A stretch of DNA of 64,000 nucleotides from Ashinkailepas kermadecensis (taxonomy: Eukaryota > Arthropoda > Thecostraca > Neolepadidae). A program made the translations under genes and the position numbers. Positions 1 to 12,876 of this stretch are shown in pieces (position 1 is the stretch's first letter; each line of letters opens with the position of its first letter). The notes beneath the pieces are model-generated. The model searched no databases. It was not told the origin of the DNA and worked only from the letters and a program-made list of their open reading frames with translations. The stretch lies in contig JAOTOM010001518.1 of assembly GCA_034440615.1 (NCBI GenBank), positions 1 through 64,000 on the forward strand. Direction: 5' to 3'.

Positions 1-412
1 GGTGTCAGAACTGTCTTGGCCGCGGGGATATTCTGTTCCGGTGCCGGAGGAGCTCTCTCGGCGGCAAGCCTAGCTTGTTCCAGTGACTGCGAAACTCCTG
101 GGCAGCAGCCTGGCCCATCTGAGACTAAAGCGCCTCGCTTAGGGCGGTGCTGGCGTCATCCGGTGCCGGGGAGGCCCGTTTGACGGGCGCAGCAACTGAA
201 TTTCCACTCTCAATAAGCGTGACTCTTTGCTCACTGGGAGGCTGAGCTTGCTGACTGGAGGCGTTGTCGACTGGTGATTCGGAGCGGTAGCCGAACTGAA
301 TGAACTGGAAGTCTGATCTGACGACCTGGTGTTGCCGCCATTTTGTTCCTCTGCCGACAGAAACGTAAAATAAGGGTGGGTCCATGTTGTTGAGAGACCA
401 TCCCCACCACAT
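1..412 (-). CDS. possible exon pair of an unidentified gene at the window edge
   Basis: Read on the minus strand, 412-125 is open and ends at a stop at about 125. Its second half is Ser/Ala/Pro/Gln-rich. From about 95 to 1 another minus-strand frame is open, reading SLEQARLAAERAPPAPEQN and onward, and it runs off the window. The two could be consecutive exons joined across a short gap (an AG lies near 97), or one exon with a frameshift. An overlapping frame has a start in a good context (AAAATGGCGGC near 332) but only a short ORF. I recognise no family. The coding-like composition is the only support; chance open frames remain possible. Confidence 0.25.
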
Positions 413-419
413 ACTTAGC

Positions 420-930
420 TACACTTGGCATTTAAACTACGCTATGAACTTCAGATTGAACGGTGAGGGGTAAGCCTACTTTCAGACTGCTGCTTAACTC
501 GCCAACATATCGGATTTATCAGCAACACACCTTTCTGAAAGATAACAAATGAGTAAGGAAGCGCAGGTCATTGTGCGGATCAACAGGGCCAACCATGGTT
601 TGACCCTCGCCACTGGAGGTAGAATGGTAGATGCCAGCAAACGAGATTCACGACCATCAAAAGAATGGCACCGGGCAGCGCCGCCTTCGCTCTTCGGGAT
701 TAATGGGTGTTCGTGTGAAGCTTAGATTTTCCGGCGTGTTAGCTCCCTCGGCTATATTGCGCCCATAACTAACATGCTAAAAGCCATCTCCGGAGTTGAA
801 ACGGAAAATGTGTACCAACGCGACGTCAAGGAATACGAGTAAAATACAAAACCAATCAGGACAATAGTAAAAATGGAAATGATGTGTGACAGATAAGAAC
901 CAAGTCAAACGGTGAAGTTAAAGCCTGTCA
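420..930. other. no recognisable gene
   Basis: Unique-looking intergenic or intronic sequence. Near 735-770 there is a short stretch (GCTATATTGCGCCCATAAC) that resembles the LINE 3' tail seen at 17.5, 18.3 and 19.3 kb. Nothing else was identified. Confidence 0.5.
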
Positions 931-1011
931 ATTGTTTTTAAACTTTAAATCTAGGAAGAATTCTCCTCAGCTCTTAGGTGGCTCTATTCATACCTCAGGA
1001 GCATCACAGTC

Positions 1012-1616
<605 letters not shown>

Positions 1617-1719
1617 GAGCCTCCCCAGTCGTCGACAGTCTTTATGGCTATCAAGGACATTCTAGCTCTGAAATTGGTCCTGAGTGTTCCTCACAACCAT
1701 CGCTAGCCCCTAGGGACTC

Positions 1720-3620
1720 CCTTTAGATCTCAGGGGCACTGTTATTCTCATTGGGGCCCCTTAGAAGCCTCTTGGGCACCCCAGTCCAGTACTCTCTGGC
1801 GCTCAGTGGCCACTTTCAATTGTCAGGGGCCCTCTTAAGCTGCTAGGGGCCATTCCCGGTCATTGACAGTTATTCTAGCTCCAAGGGTTTTCTAGCTCTG
1901 ACGCGGGCCTTTAGTATTCCTCACAATCATCGTTAGCCTTAGGCTCTCCTTAGCTCCCGGGGGGTCTCTGTTAGCCCCAAGAACCCCATCAAGCTGCTAG
2001 GGGCCCTTCCCAGTAATTGACAGCTGTTGTGGTTTCAAGAACATTATAGCCCTGAGTCTGGCCATCAGTATTCTTCACAGCAATCGCCAGCCAACAGCGT
2101 TTTTCTTCTTCTTCTAAATCTCTCCGCGGACCTTGCTCATCCATTACGGGTCGCTCCCAACCTTAGGAGAATCCCTCCCTGACCCTCAGAGATCCTCTTC
2201 ATCCCTCAGGACTCTCTCTTGCTTTTATGGGCCCATCACAGTCTTCAATAATCATGTCCAGCTCTCATCTCGGGGGAATTTCAGCTCTGAGATGGGCCCT
2301 CACCAGTCATCTTCAGCTCTTAGGGGCAATGTTAATCCATCAGTGGCCCTTTCGAACTACATGAGCATCCCAGCCTCCTATAGCCCTGTTTATTATTCAG
2401 CTGTTAGGGGCCATTCCGGCTAAGACCTCTTTCCAGCTGGAATGGGCATTCCAGCTCTCGGACGGGCTCTCTCTCTCTCTTGGCTTCACGCTCTTGCCAG
2501 CCCTCACGGTGGACGTATTCGTGTTTCAAGGGCTATTTCTACACAAGCTGTTAGATGCGTTTTAATTTTTCCTTGGTTATATATCTGCCCCTCAGGGCGG
2601 TCGCCTGGAAGGCCACATCGGGCTCGCCAGGGGGCAGGTGCCCCTCCGCCCCTTGGAAACGCCACTGCCACGCCACAGCCCAGGGCCCCTCCATGGGCTT
2701 AGAGGCGCTTTACGTAGCACCGAAAACCCTCCGCTTCGCCTAGATCGTCTCCGTAGCTCGGGGGCATCCTTATCGGCCTGAGGCTCGCTGTCAGCTCTGA
2801 GCCCCTCTCGGCTAGCTGTGAGCCAAAACCGACCCACCATGCAGGTCCGGCCCGGGGCCTCCCTCCGTCGGCTCAGGGACCCTCTTTCACGACTCAGGAC
2901 ACTTCCCGTCCGGTCGAAATCCCCTCGTTCAAAAGTTTGGGTCTCCTTTATCGCGCAAGGGTGTGATAAAGGTGCAGCTTCGGCCTGCAGCTTCGGCCGT
3001 GCAGCTTCGGCCTGCATCGGCGCAGGGTGTCCTTCATATCAGCTCCGAGCCCTCTCCGACGGGTCTTTGTACGGCTCTGGCCCCATCCGTCGGCCGAAGG
3101 GCCCTTCCTGACGTCCTGATGTCCTCTCCGGCAACTAGAACCCCCCCTTCCTTTGTCATCTCAGGGTCCACTTTGATGATTCAGGACCTTTTCAGGAAAA
3201 CCGGAGGCCCCCTTTTCAAATGCTATGGCCCTGTCCATCAGATCAAGGTTCCTTTCCTCGGCTTGGGCCCCGCCATCAGCACAGGAGCCGTTCGCATTGG
3301 CTCGGGGCTCTCAGTCAGTCCGTGGCCCTTCCAACGATCCGGTCTCCCTCCGTAGATCTAGAAGCCCTTCACGTTAGCCAAACCAAGGGCCCTCAACATC
3401 TTCCCGAGGGCATTCTCCGTTGACTCGGGGCCCTCTTCATCGGCCCGTGACCATTTCAGTCAGCCCGGGCTCCATTCATCGGTCCAGGGGCCCTTCATGC
3501 TGATCCAGGGGGCCCGCAAGGGCCCCTGCACCGACACCTTGAGGTGCCCTCGCGGGCCCCTCAAGGCGATCGATCGTCTGGATGGCCCCCTCGGACCCTC
3601 TAGGGGGCGGCTGCCCCTTT
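1720..3620. repeat. degenerate GC-rich satellite-like region
   Basis: Loosely periodic sequence in which phrases such as CAGCTCTGAGGGGCCCTTTC and CTCAGGGGCCCT recur every 30-70 bp with heavy divergence. Several open frames cross it, but they have the composition of the repeat and no recognisable domain. A related but separate patch occurs at 14,860-15,070. Confidence 0.6.
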
Positions 3621-3842
3621 CGCCCCCCCCCCATTACATCACAGCGTTCGTCAGCTTGAACTGGTTTCAAACCGGGCTTCGCCAATGTCGTAGCCAACAC
3701 CAATTTCAACTCGATTTTTGACAGCCATGATTCAAACCAAGCCAAAATATGACACGAGGAAAGCCCTCTGTGAGGTTGATAATTTTTAACATACCGTTCA
3801 GTGACGATCATAACCACGGATGTTGCAAATAGAAGAACGTGA

Positions 3843-4112
3843 CTATTTAACAGTTTGCTTCTCGATCATACCCCAATGGACGAACCACCTAAAGCCCGTG
3901 GACAGATGTTGAGGTTCTGTGCGGCGATAATTGCCATGACGCTCGAGGTCGGAGGGACGCCATGGGTCTGAGGAGAAGCTCAGGAGCAGCGCCGGTGTTG
4001 ACGATGCGTCGGTAGTGATATGCCGCAGATCACACTCGGCCCGTACCTCGCACCGGAGCGCGTCGATGATCCGCCGGGGGGACAGCGGCCTTCGGCGTGT
4101 GGATGGTCTGCG
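3843..4112 (-). CDS. candidate exon beside the 4.1-5.4 kb minisatellite, unidentified
   Basis: On the minus strand a good acceptor (GGTTACCTCAG) ends at 4,113. From 4,112 the frame is open for 87-89 codons to a stop at 3,845-3,843. The first ~50 codons are GC-rich and look coding, with the segment RRIIDALRCEVRAECDLRHI. The later part is less convincing, and a possible donor (GAG|GTACGG) near 4,050 may end the exon early. No family is recognised. The same acceptor is copied in each unit of the adjacent array, as at PIN1 exon 3. The plus strand offers the alternative reading of a donor (CTGAG|GTAACC). Confidence 0.35.
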   Translation of the reverse strand, partial: RRPSTRRRPLSPRRIIDALRCEVRAECDLRHITTDASSTPALLLSFSSDPWRPSDLERHGNYRRTEPQHLSTGFRWFVHWGMIEKQTVK

Positions 4113-5372
4113 CTGAGGTAACCACCGACATACCCACTAGTCGCCGTGACCGAGCCTACAACACACACATCACAGTCAGTCATCGCTGAGGTAACCACCG
4201 ACATACCCACCAGTCGCCGTGACCGGACCTACAACACACACACACACACATCACAGTCAGTCATCGCTGAGGTAACCACCGACATACCAACCAGTCGCCG
4301 TGACCGGACCTACAAATACATCAGTCAGTCATCGCTGAGGTAACCACTGACATACCCACCAGTCGCCGTGACCGGACCTACAACACACACACATCACAGT
4401 CAGTCATCGCTGAGGTAACCACCGACATACCAACCAGTCGCCGTGACCGGACCTACAACACACACACATACATCAGTCAGTCATCGCTGAGGTAACCACC
4501 GACATACTCACCAGTCGCCGTGACCGAGCCTACAACACACACACATCACAGTCAGTCATCGCTGAGGTAACCACCAACATACCCACCAGTCGCCGTGACC
4601 GGGCCTACAACGCACACACATATCACAGTCAGTCATCGCTGAGGTAACCACCGACATACCCACCAGTCGCCGTGACCGAGCCTACAACACACACATCACA
4701 GTCAGTCATCGCTGAGGTAACCACCGACATACCCACCAGTCGCCGTGACCGGGCCTACAACACACACACACACACACACACATCACAGTCAGTCATCGCT
4801 GAGGTAACCACCGACATACCAACCAGTCGCCGTGACCGGACCTACACATACATCAGTCAGTCATCGCTGATGTAACCACTGACATACCCACCACTCGCCG
4901 TGACCGGACCTACAACACACACATCACAGTCAGTCATCGCTGAGGTAACCACTGACATACCCACCAGTCGCCGTGACCGGACCTACAACACACACACATC
5001 ACAGTCAGTCATCGCTGAGGTAACCACCGACATACCCACCAGTCGCCGTGACCGGACCTACAACGCACACACATCACAGTCAGTCATCGCTGAGGTAACC
5101 ACCGACATACCCACCAGTCGCCGTGACCGGACCTACAACGCACACACACACATCAGTCAGGCATCGCTGAGGTAACCACCGACATACCCACCAGTCGCCG
5201 TGACCGGACCTACAACACACACATCACAGTCATTCATCGCTGAGGTAACCACCGACATACCCACCAGTCGCCGTGACCGGACCTACAACACACACATCAG
5301 TCAGTCATCGCTGAGGTAACCACCGACATACCCACCAGTCGCCGTGACCGAGCCTACAACGCACACACAGAC
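4105..5372. repeat. minisatellite, ~17 units of ~65-85 bp, with (CA)n tracts
   Basis: The unit reads GCTGAGGTAACCACCGACAT, then CCCACCAGTCGCCGTGACCG, then GACCTACAA, a variable (CA)n and CAGTCAGTCATC. I count about 17 copies of GCTGAGGTAACCAC (one as GCTGATG) between 4,111 and 5,325. Length varies mainly in the CA run. The left end coincides with the candidate exon border at 4,112, and every unit repeats that border sequence (GCTGAG|GTAACC; CTCAG on the other strand). Open frames inside are repeat-encoded. Confidence 0.95.
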
Positions 5373-5649
5373 GCACGTCCATGCATGCATACACATCAGT
5401 GTCCAAATTCGGTGAATTGGGTGTAAATGATGCTTAACAGTGAACATATTTACATATTCCATCTGTAGAAAATCAGTTACATCCAGTGGCTCAGTCAGGT
5501 GTTTCTTAAGGGGGCAACGCAAAACATATGATGAAACAGAGAACGCTTTCGGCGCGCCGAAAATCTTTGATTTTGAGTGGTGAAAACCTCCAAATTTGTT
5601 CTTTCATCTAGTGCATTTTGGTTGCGAAGGAGAGCTGGTTCCAACTCTG

Positions 5650-5840
5650 ACAGCAATCCTGTGCATCCTTAATACAGACCAAGACAGCCAATATCAGAAG
5701 TGTAGCTACATCTGAAGGAACTGGCCAAATCTGAGATACACCCTACCCTGACAACAATCCTGTGCATCCTGAATCCAGACCAAGACAGACAATATGAGAG
5801 GTGTAGCTGCATCTGAAGGAGCTGGCCAAATCTGAGTAGT
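5650..5840. repeat. tandem duplication, ~100-bp unit, two copies
   Basis: CAATCCTGTGCATCCT, CAGACCAAGACAG, GTGTAGCT and GGCCAAATCTGAG occur in the same order at about 5,655-5,735 and 5,755-5,835, with a few substitutions. The surrounding 5.4-6.4 kb has no recognisable gene. Confidence 0.85.
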
Positions 5841-6392
5841 GGCATCTATGAAAAATGAAGGAATGCAAATTCGTATTTATGTTAATATAATGCATGTTTC
5901 ATGAAATGTTTTCAGCACCATAGTCATCGTAAAATTGAGAAATCATGCATCTGGTGTATCAACATTGGGATCAGTGTCCATAACTATCCAGAACTATTAA
6001 AGTAATAACACATCTGACATCTGTGCCATCTACTCTACATATTCCTCATGAGACCCTAGCCACAACAGAGCCAGAATGAGTTCCAGCTAAGGATGTTGAT
6101 TTCTCAGTTATTTATTTATTTATTTTATTTATATATATATTTAGTTATTTATTAGTTATTATAGAGTTATTGGGGAGGGGAGTATATGGAGGTAGTCGGT
6201 GAGCCCAGATCGATTGAGGGGAGACTTCACCCCATAAACTGCAGGCTCATGTCGAAATTATTTGGGGGGCATGCAGCAAGCAAAGCCAACATTGTAGGAG
6301 GGGGGGGGGGACAAGAACCCTCTAAAGCATGACAATCAACACTCATGCCTCTACCACCATGCAAGATACCTATAGACACGACGAAGGGATGT

Positions 6393-6440
6393 CTACTCAG
6401 AAGTGGTATATTCCACACTAGTTCACAAATAATGTATCAC
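6393..6440. mobile_element. truncated right end of the hAT-like MITE family
   Basis: The stretch GTGGTATATTCCAC...ACAAATAATGTATCACTG matches the right terminus of the full-length MITE ending at 13,547. No left end was found upstream, so this is a fragment. Confidence 0.6.
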
Positions 6441-6444
6441 TGGA

Positions 6445-9400
6445 CACAGTACTAGGGTAGACAGTAGGACTACAGTACTACTATGGTATTCTTTATGCAT
6501 ATAGGGTAGGCACTGTTCAAACTAAGCAGTTGTAACAGTCCTCACTTTCGGCCAGCATAGCCCAACTTCAACATACGCCACAATCCCATAAGACAGCCGA
6601 CGTCTTTATCCGAAAGTATCAGACGCCAGGGGCGGTCCGCCCACTAAGGCACCTAAGGCAGTTCCTCACCTGAGTAGAGCTGAAAGATCTATTTTATGTT
6701 ATTTTCGTACATAGCGATGCTCTTATCCACTGGAAAATCACAATGAAAAAGTCGACATGAAACATTCATTGGTGATTCGTAATTATCGTGAAAATTTAAG
6801 TTAAAATTTACATCTTCAATTTGGAACAGCTCTCTCACTAATCCGAAATACGCATGAGTGAGGCAAGCCTCAACCAAATGTCGCCATATTTTGGCGCTTT
6901 CGTTTCATACGAAGCGCAGGGTATACAGCCTTCGCAAGATGAACTAAATCGTTTCTGTGGAGTGCATTGTACCGTCAGAGGAAATTGTGTGCAAGTTTAC
7001 TTTTCGGCTACATGGGAACATGTTTCACATAAAAGTTTCCATTGATTCCTGAAATTAATGGATTGTGCGAGATTGTGGGGTAGGAGCAAGTTTCCTACCT
7101 GCATAGATGGGTAGAAGAGATGAGAAATTCTGCTCAACTAAGAGCGTTCAGGAACGGTGGGCTAAGACTGGGCTTTGATGTGGTCCTCGGCTACCCCCCC
7201 CCCCCCCCCCCCCCACCCAAACAGCCTGCTTTGGAACAGAATTGGTCTATGATACATAATGTATGCAAAACAAGAAACATTTGATATCAAATTTAATGAA
7301 TTAGAAACTTGTGAAAAATATTAAAACAAATCTGAGAATTTGTTTTTCTTGGCACCACTGATCAACTCAAAATTAGCTCTGGATCTTCAAATGCATCAAA
7401 TTCGTACTGGTATGTTGAACTGGCCCCAATTCAAAACCAGGCTTAGTCTGACCAAATGTTTGGTCTGATCTTTTGGCTCATAACATTGTTCATGTTCCTC
7501 ATAGTTGGTAGGCAAGTGCCCATGCCTGGAGACCACAGGTTGATATGGGGTTTGGACCCCCTGGTTTGGTACCCTGCTAATGTTAGTTTGTCATTTTCAA
7601 TATTTATTGTGAAAATATGCCTTGAAAATATGAACTTGGATCCCTTGACTTTGTGAGAGATCTTCAGCTCTGCAAGTGACAAGGCAGTTTGGTAGGGAGT
7701 GGAAGGAGATGTTGGCAATATCTAAATGTGACTAGCTGTAGCTAAATTGAATAATTGGTTGACAAATGTATAATTTTTGTTGGGGTTCTTTTTTCCAAAT
7801 TTGGTGTACCATAATATTTTTAGTGAGTCAGAACCCGTCAATGAACATAAATTTGTATATTATTATACACTTGGATCCTTAGTAGATGAACGAATGCATT
7901 TCCGGGGCTTGAAAATGTATAGTTTTTGCTATGGCAAAAAAGTGATTGGGTTTTCCTTAAATTCCTCTCTATGGTGTGCTATGCTTCTGTAGAATGGACA
8001 AATGTAGCCATACCCATTTTAGGAGATATTGATGATAATTCATGCAAGAGAACTTGTTAGTATTGTGCTTTTAAGTACTCACAGGGCATGCTTCACACAT
8101 GTTACCTCCAGAAAGCAAACGAAGGGGTTAGGCTTGGCTATGTTAGGTTTTTTCATTTGGAAGGTTTGATTTTTAAATTAAAAAGTAATAAGTTGGATTG
8201 GGTTTTCATGTCGTCAATTTTGAAGAAAAAAAAACTCTTTTCCAATTTGTTGTGGAAAATCATGTTTAAAAAAAAAATTAATGTTAGGCTATGTTAGGAA
8301 ATGGGTATCTTACATTTTATTTTTAAACATTATTTTATGCCATGTTACCTAACTCAAAGCCACTTTCTTTCTGCTTTTTTCCTTGCCAGCTGAAAAGTAA
8401 GCGTTTGGAGAGGAAATGAGTGGTCACACTAGCTTCATCACTTTCATAAATGTTATATTGGGGAAAATTTAAGAGTCCCAAAAATACCTTACAGCACAAT
8501 TGTATGGATATTTTTTGTGTGAAAAGTATTCATTCAAAAGCATATTTTATGTACAGCTACTACCTTGTTTCAAGTCTGCTTCATGCTTACCAAAGTAGAT
8601 AAAATGGAGTAACTTGATATTGCCATGGGCATGGTGGCTTTTTAAAATCATTGAGATAAGCCACTTTTATTTTAGGCAAACGATCTATGGAAAGATGGGT
8701 GGCATTCAAAAATGAATAAATATACATGATAAACATGAAATAATTTATTGAAGCAAATTTAGAAAAAGGACACTGAAGGCAAATATAAAACCTTTGTTTC
8801 CTGATATTTCCGAGACAGCCGAGGTGTGTCAAGAGGCATCCTCTCCTTTTCCTGTGGGTGCAGTCAGGGATTTATCGGGGCCTCCTGTTTCTAAGAGGGG
8901 CTCTTGCTCCCCTCAGTCTCTCCCTTGGCTGTGCTGTTCTGCTATTCAGTGCACTTCATTTGTATTTAGTTCTCTTCAATTAGTGACTGTATGTTATGGT
9001 ATAACCTAGGAAGTTATGCTTCACCTATCATGTCAGCTCTTGGTTCCAAATAAAGTTCCAATTCCATGTGTATCCATTTGTGTGCCTTACACCATGCATT
9101 TGGTGGCCTACATAGAACAGCCTGGCAAATAAAGACCATCATCAATCACGAACAATTCCACTGATACAATCCTTCAAACTTCACTTTCTTCTCCGTCATA
9201 TGAGGAAAAATTATTTGCCACCAAGAAACAACTGAGGAGGCCAGTGCTGCTTTGGAAAGCCCAGGTGAGTCCCATGATTTTCAAGGCACTTCGTTATCTT
9301 TTGACTTTGGAATTATATTTAATTCATGTTTGCATAACATTTCATAGCATATTTTTCTTACTCTACAAACGGAGGTGAAATGCAATGGAGCAGTTGAAAA

Positions 9401-9510
9401 TGTTTGCCGACTTGATGGATGTCAGGAATATTGTTTGCAAGAAGTTAACCTCGGTAACTTCGCTTTTAGTGTGTTAATGAATTGCTTTATCCCTCCCACA
9501 TTGTGATGGT
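6445..9510. other. AT-rich region with fragments of dispersed repeats, no gene found
   Basis: A poly-C run lies at about 7,193-7,215. The part 7,430-7,670 shares phrases (TGGTACC.TGCTAATG, GAAAATATG.CTTGAAAAT, ACTTGGATCCC) with 44,640-44,760, so it is a dispersed repeat. Around 8,280-8,440 lies a diverged member of the TTAGG-associated family seen at 21.9-25.3 kb. I see no host exon with convincing splice sites. Confidence 0.55.
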
Positions 9511-9890
9511 GGTCATATGCGCAACCGAAATGTCTCGAAAAAGTGTTGCTAAAGTCCGAAGGTTATTTTTTTTTGTGTGCGGGGAACTCCCGAATTTTGG
9601 GAACCAGAAAAATAGAGTGGCCGAAATCCGATGAATTTTTTTTTGATGGGGTGCGGTGGTTACTCTACCTCACCTCATTTCGGTACCTCGGACCGCCCCT
9701 GAGTGGTCATATGCACAATCGAAATGTCTCGAAAGTGTTCCTAACGTCCGACGGTTATTTTTTTTTTGGGGGGGGGGGCAAACAACTTCCGAATTTTGGG
9801 AACCGAAAAATAGAGTGGCCGAAATCCGATTTTTTTTGGGGGGGGTGCAGTGGTGACTGCCTCACCCGATTTCGGTATCTCGGACCGTCC
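9510..9890. repeat. tandem duplication, ~190-bp unit, two copies
   Basis: GTGGTCATATGC, GAAATGTCTCGAAA, GAATTTTGGGAACC, AATAGAGTGGCCGAAATCCG and TTTCGGTA.CTCGGACCG recur in order in 9,513-9,700 and 9,703-9,890. Differences lie mainly in T and G homopolymers. A short further match (GGCGGTCCGCC) near 6,630 suggests a wider family. Confidence 0.85.
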
Positions 9891-9899
9891 CTGTCAGAC

Positions 9900-10690
9900 G
9901 CCGGCGACTGATCGGTATTTCCCACCTATACGTCTATGCCCTGTGGCCCTCCGAACGACGTCGCCGTGTGTGTCTACGGTGGTAGCGCGATCACACATTA
10001 CAGTGCAAAGTAAGGCATTGCCCTTGTACCCAAAGGGACTTAAAGGAGTGAATATCACCGCACATGCAACCAGGAATTATCAAATTGAACATTTTGTATT
10101 ATTACAATGTTAGCAGGCTTTTGACCACAAGCAGCAACTGCGTAACATCGAGATTCAAGCGAGACAGGAACATGCGAAGCCATTTCATTACAGTTGGCAG
10201 CATGTTAATTATTCGTTCAAATTAAGGGGGCAACGTGTCAGAAAACCGAATAGGTTTTGCTACCTCTGCTCACGAGTGTCCCGGACTCCCTAAGTAGGTT
10301 ACCAAAACGTAGTGTGCCCTGAAACATTAGCAGAGAATAGCTGTCCTGACATTGTTTTTTCAGGTGCAAAAGCCTGAACATTCCACACCACACAGCATTT
10401 CCTAGGCAAAGGACAATACCTTCCAAAGTATGTCAGGTTAGGTTTCCCTTGCCTCCCGACCGACAATTCCAATAATTTTCCTTTTCTGGTTCTGCTGATG
10501 TGGTACAATGGTGAAACCTGAAGGGGAAAAATATATCGTCATAAAATCCAGATTAGTCCATCACCAAGATTGCCTGGTGAACAGCTTTACTTCTTTCATT
10601 TCCTTTTTGGTATCTCGAATGATGAATTTAGCTGGTTAACCAGTTGGTTAACCAGACCGTTTGCAGCAAGCGATTTTCGTGGTGCAATGT
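9900..10690. other. no gene recognised
   Basis: Mixed-composition sequence with short chance open frames and no domain or splice pair that I can support. Confidence 0.5.
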
Positions 10691-10700
10691 CAGGTGGTCG

Positions 10701-10836
10701 GTTGGTTATTGGTTTTACGACACGTCGACTGTTGAGTCATATAGCGTCGCCAATCTCTCACGCCGATTGGTCGCGGACGAAGAGTAGCGACAGGTGAGAC
10801 TCGAACCCACAATCTTTCGATTGTGAGACGAGCAGG
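10701..10836 (-). mobile_element. tRNA-derived SINE, truncated in the tRNA-like head
   Basis: Nearly the same sequence as the SINE at 63,680-63,841. On the minus strand the tRNA-like head with an intact B box (GGGTTCGAGTC) is followed by the body and the 3' end TCGTAAAACCAATAACCAACC-like. The outer 5' part of the tRNA head (A box) is missing here, the usual 5' truncation of a retroposed copy. Confidence 0.75.
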
Positions 10837-11104
10837 CGGTCATTGTACGTCTATAGCAAGAATACATACAATGACCAGTAAAAGAGCAACTGTTCTTCTG
10901 AAGAAAAAGCTGTCATTCCTATCAAACCTTTTACTTCAGTCTATATTTTCCAGCAGCTTAACTTTTCAATGTTTGTTTTCCCAACTTTCTGTTCCATCAA
11001 AGAAACGTATGTCAGACAAATGGAATTCTCACTTTGCATGGCACACACACCAAGGGAGTTATACATTATCAGATGCATTTCACACGTCCTTCCGGATACC
11101 AGTT

Positions 11105-11324
11105 ATTCACAGACATAGTAAACGTGTTCTTCCAAGTGCCGACCATTGACAGACAAGTACATACGCACTTCCAAATGGCGACCATTGACAGACACAGCAC
11201 ATACGCACTTACAATTGCCGACCATTGACAGACACAATACATATGGCCTTCCAAGTGCCAACCATTGACAGACACAGTGCATATGCTCGCTCAGTTGAAA
11301 GCCATTGACATACAGAATACACAC
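11105..11324. repeat. minisatellite, ~6 units of ~40 bp, at a splice donor
   Basis: Plus-strand units contain CCATTGACAGACACA followed by variable ACATACGCACTTCCAA-like sequence. On the minus strand the array starts exactly at the donor of the coiled-coil exon (GAGAAG|GTGTGTATT), and later units keep the GTGTCTGTCAATGG start. It occupies the first ~220 bp of that intron. Confidence 0.85.
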
Positions 11325-11418
11325 CTTCTCCTGCAAAAGTCGGATGGATTCAGCCAATTGTCTCTTCCGCTCAATCTCCCAGCGCTGGTCCTGCCTCAGT
11401 AGCATGGATTCGGTCCCG
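11325..11418 (-). CDS. exon 2 of a coiled-coil protein gene (unidentified)
   Basis: The minus-strand exon lies between a strong acceptor (CTTCTGTTTCCCAG|CGGG) and a donor (GAGAAG|GTGTGT). It is 94 nt long and takes one base to complete a codon. The product continues from exon 1 as SGTESMLLRQDQRWE and then IERKRQLAESIRLLQEK, a highly charged helix with heptad-like spacing, typical of a coiled coil. The phase matches exon 1 (two bases left there, one base here, giving Ser). I do not recognise the family. No further exon was found downstream on this strand. Confidence 0.6.
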
Positions 11419-11570
11419 CTGGGAAACAGAAGCAGGCCAGGGTTTCAGTCTTTCCTCTCATGGAGGTGAGAATCCACCGGACAATTTATGTACTTGTGTT
11501 TCTGTACATGCACATGTACAGGAATTAATGTACATGCCATTACATATTAAATTATATGTACATATATATG

Positions 11571-11574
<4 letters not shown>

Positions 11575-11612
<38 letters not shown>
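11575..11612. repeat. (TA)n microsatellite
   Basis: About 38 bp of TA dinucleotides within an AT-rich stretch of TACATATATG-like sequence (11,500-11,690), inside the intron of the minus-strand coiled-coil gene. Confidence 0.9.
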
Positions 11613-11616
<4 letters not shown>

Positions 11617-11934
11617 CTCATACACATATATTTGAATGTATTTGATATATTATATTGGATATATTATTTGTATAGTATATATTATTTGAAACCGTACCTC
11701 TCCATGAACGGCAATGCTAATCCGTCATGGACAAAAAGCAAGTCACTGCCGAGTAAATGCAGCATTGTTAGGCTGTGGGCATTGCGCCCAAAATGAGTAC
11801 TCCTTTCTTTCGCATACATTGCGAGGTTACTAAAACATGCTGTACCTTCAAGGGGGCGTTACACCTCGGAACCTAGATTTATCGTCGACACACACACCAA
11901 CCCACCCACTCTCACCCACACACGCCCACCTCCA

Positions 11935-12876
11935 CCTGTCGGGACTAGATCCACCTTCGGGACTAATCCACCGGCCACCACACCGACATGTCAGGACCAG
12001 ATCCACCGGCTACCACACCGACCTGTCGGGACTAGATCCACCTTCGGGACTAGATCCACCGGTCACCACACTGACCTGTCGGGACCAGATCCACCGGCCA
12101 GCACACCGACATGTCGGGACTAGATCCACCGACCACCACACTGACCTGTCGGGACCAGATCCACCGGCCACCACACTGACCTGTCGGGACCAGATCCACC
12201 GGCTACTACACCGACCTGTCGGGACTAGATCCACCGGCCACCACACTGACCTGTCGGGACCAGACCCACCGGCCGCAACACTGACCTGTCGGGACTAGAT
12301 CCACAGGCCACCACACCGACCTGTCGGGGACTAGATCCACCGGCCACCACACTGACCTGTCGGGGACTAGATCCACAGGCCACCACACCGACCTGTCGAG
12401 GACTAGATCCACCGGCCACCACACTGACCTGTCGGGACTAGATCCACCGGCCACCACACTGACCTGTCGGGACCAGATCCACCGGCTACCACACTGACCT
12501 GTCGGGACTAGATCCACCGGCCACCACACTGACCTGTCGGGACTAGATCCACCGGCCACCACACCGACCTGTCGGGGACTAGATCCACCGGCCACCACAC
12601 TGACCTGTCGGGACTAGATCCACCGGCCACCACACTGACCTGTCGGGACTAGATCCACAGGCCACACACTGACCTGTCGGGACTAGATCCACCGGCCACC
12701 ACACTGACCTGTCGGACCAGATCCACCGGCCACCCTGACCTGTCGACTAGATCCACCGGCCACCACACCGACCTGTCGGGACTAGTCCACCGGCCACCAC
12801 ACCGACCTGTCGGGACTAGATCCACCGGCCACCACACTGACCTGTCGGGACTAGATCCACCGGCCACCACACCGAC
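11935..12876. repeat. minisatellite, ~25 units of ~35 bp, starting at a splice donor
   Basis: The plus-strand unit is CTGTCGGGACTAGATCCACC followed by GGCCACCACACTGAC, with C/T and GACC/GACT variants. The right end of the array is the exon-1 donor of the minus-strand coiled-coil gene. Read on the minus strand, every unit contains CCGACAG|GTCAGTGTGG, a near-consensus 5' splice site identical in layout to the true one (ACGACAG|GTCGGTGTGG). Units between 12,660 and 12,790 carry several 1-4 bp deletions. Open frames on both strands are repeat-encoded. Confidence 0.95.

Noticed and set aside
11837..12870. Repeat proteins from frames with DLVPTGQCGGRWI or HHTDLSGPDPP motifs
   Set aside because: They are translations of the 35-bp minisatellite, open on both strands at once.
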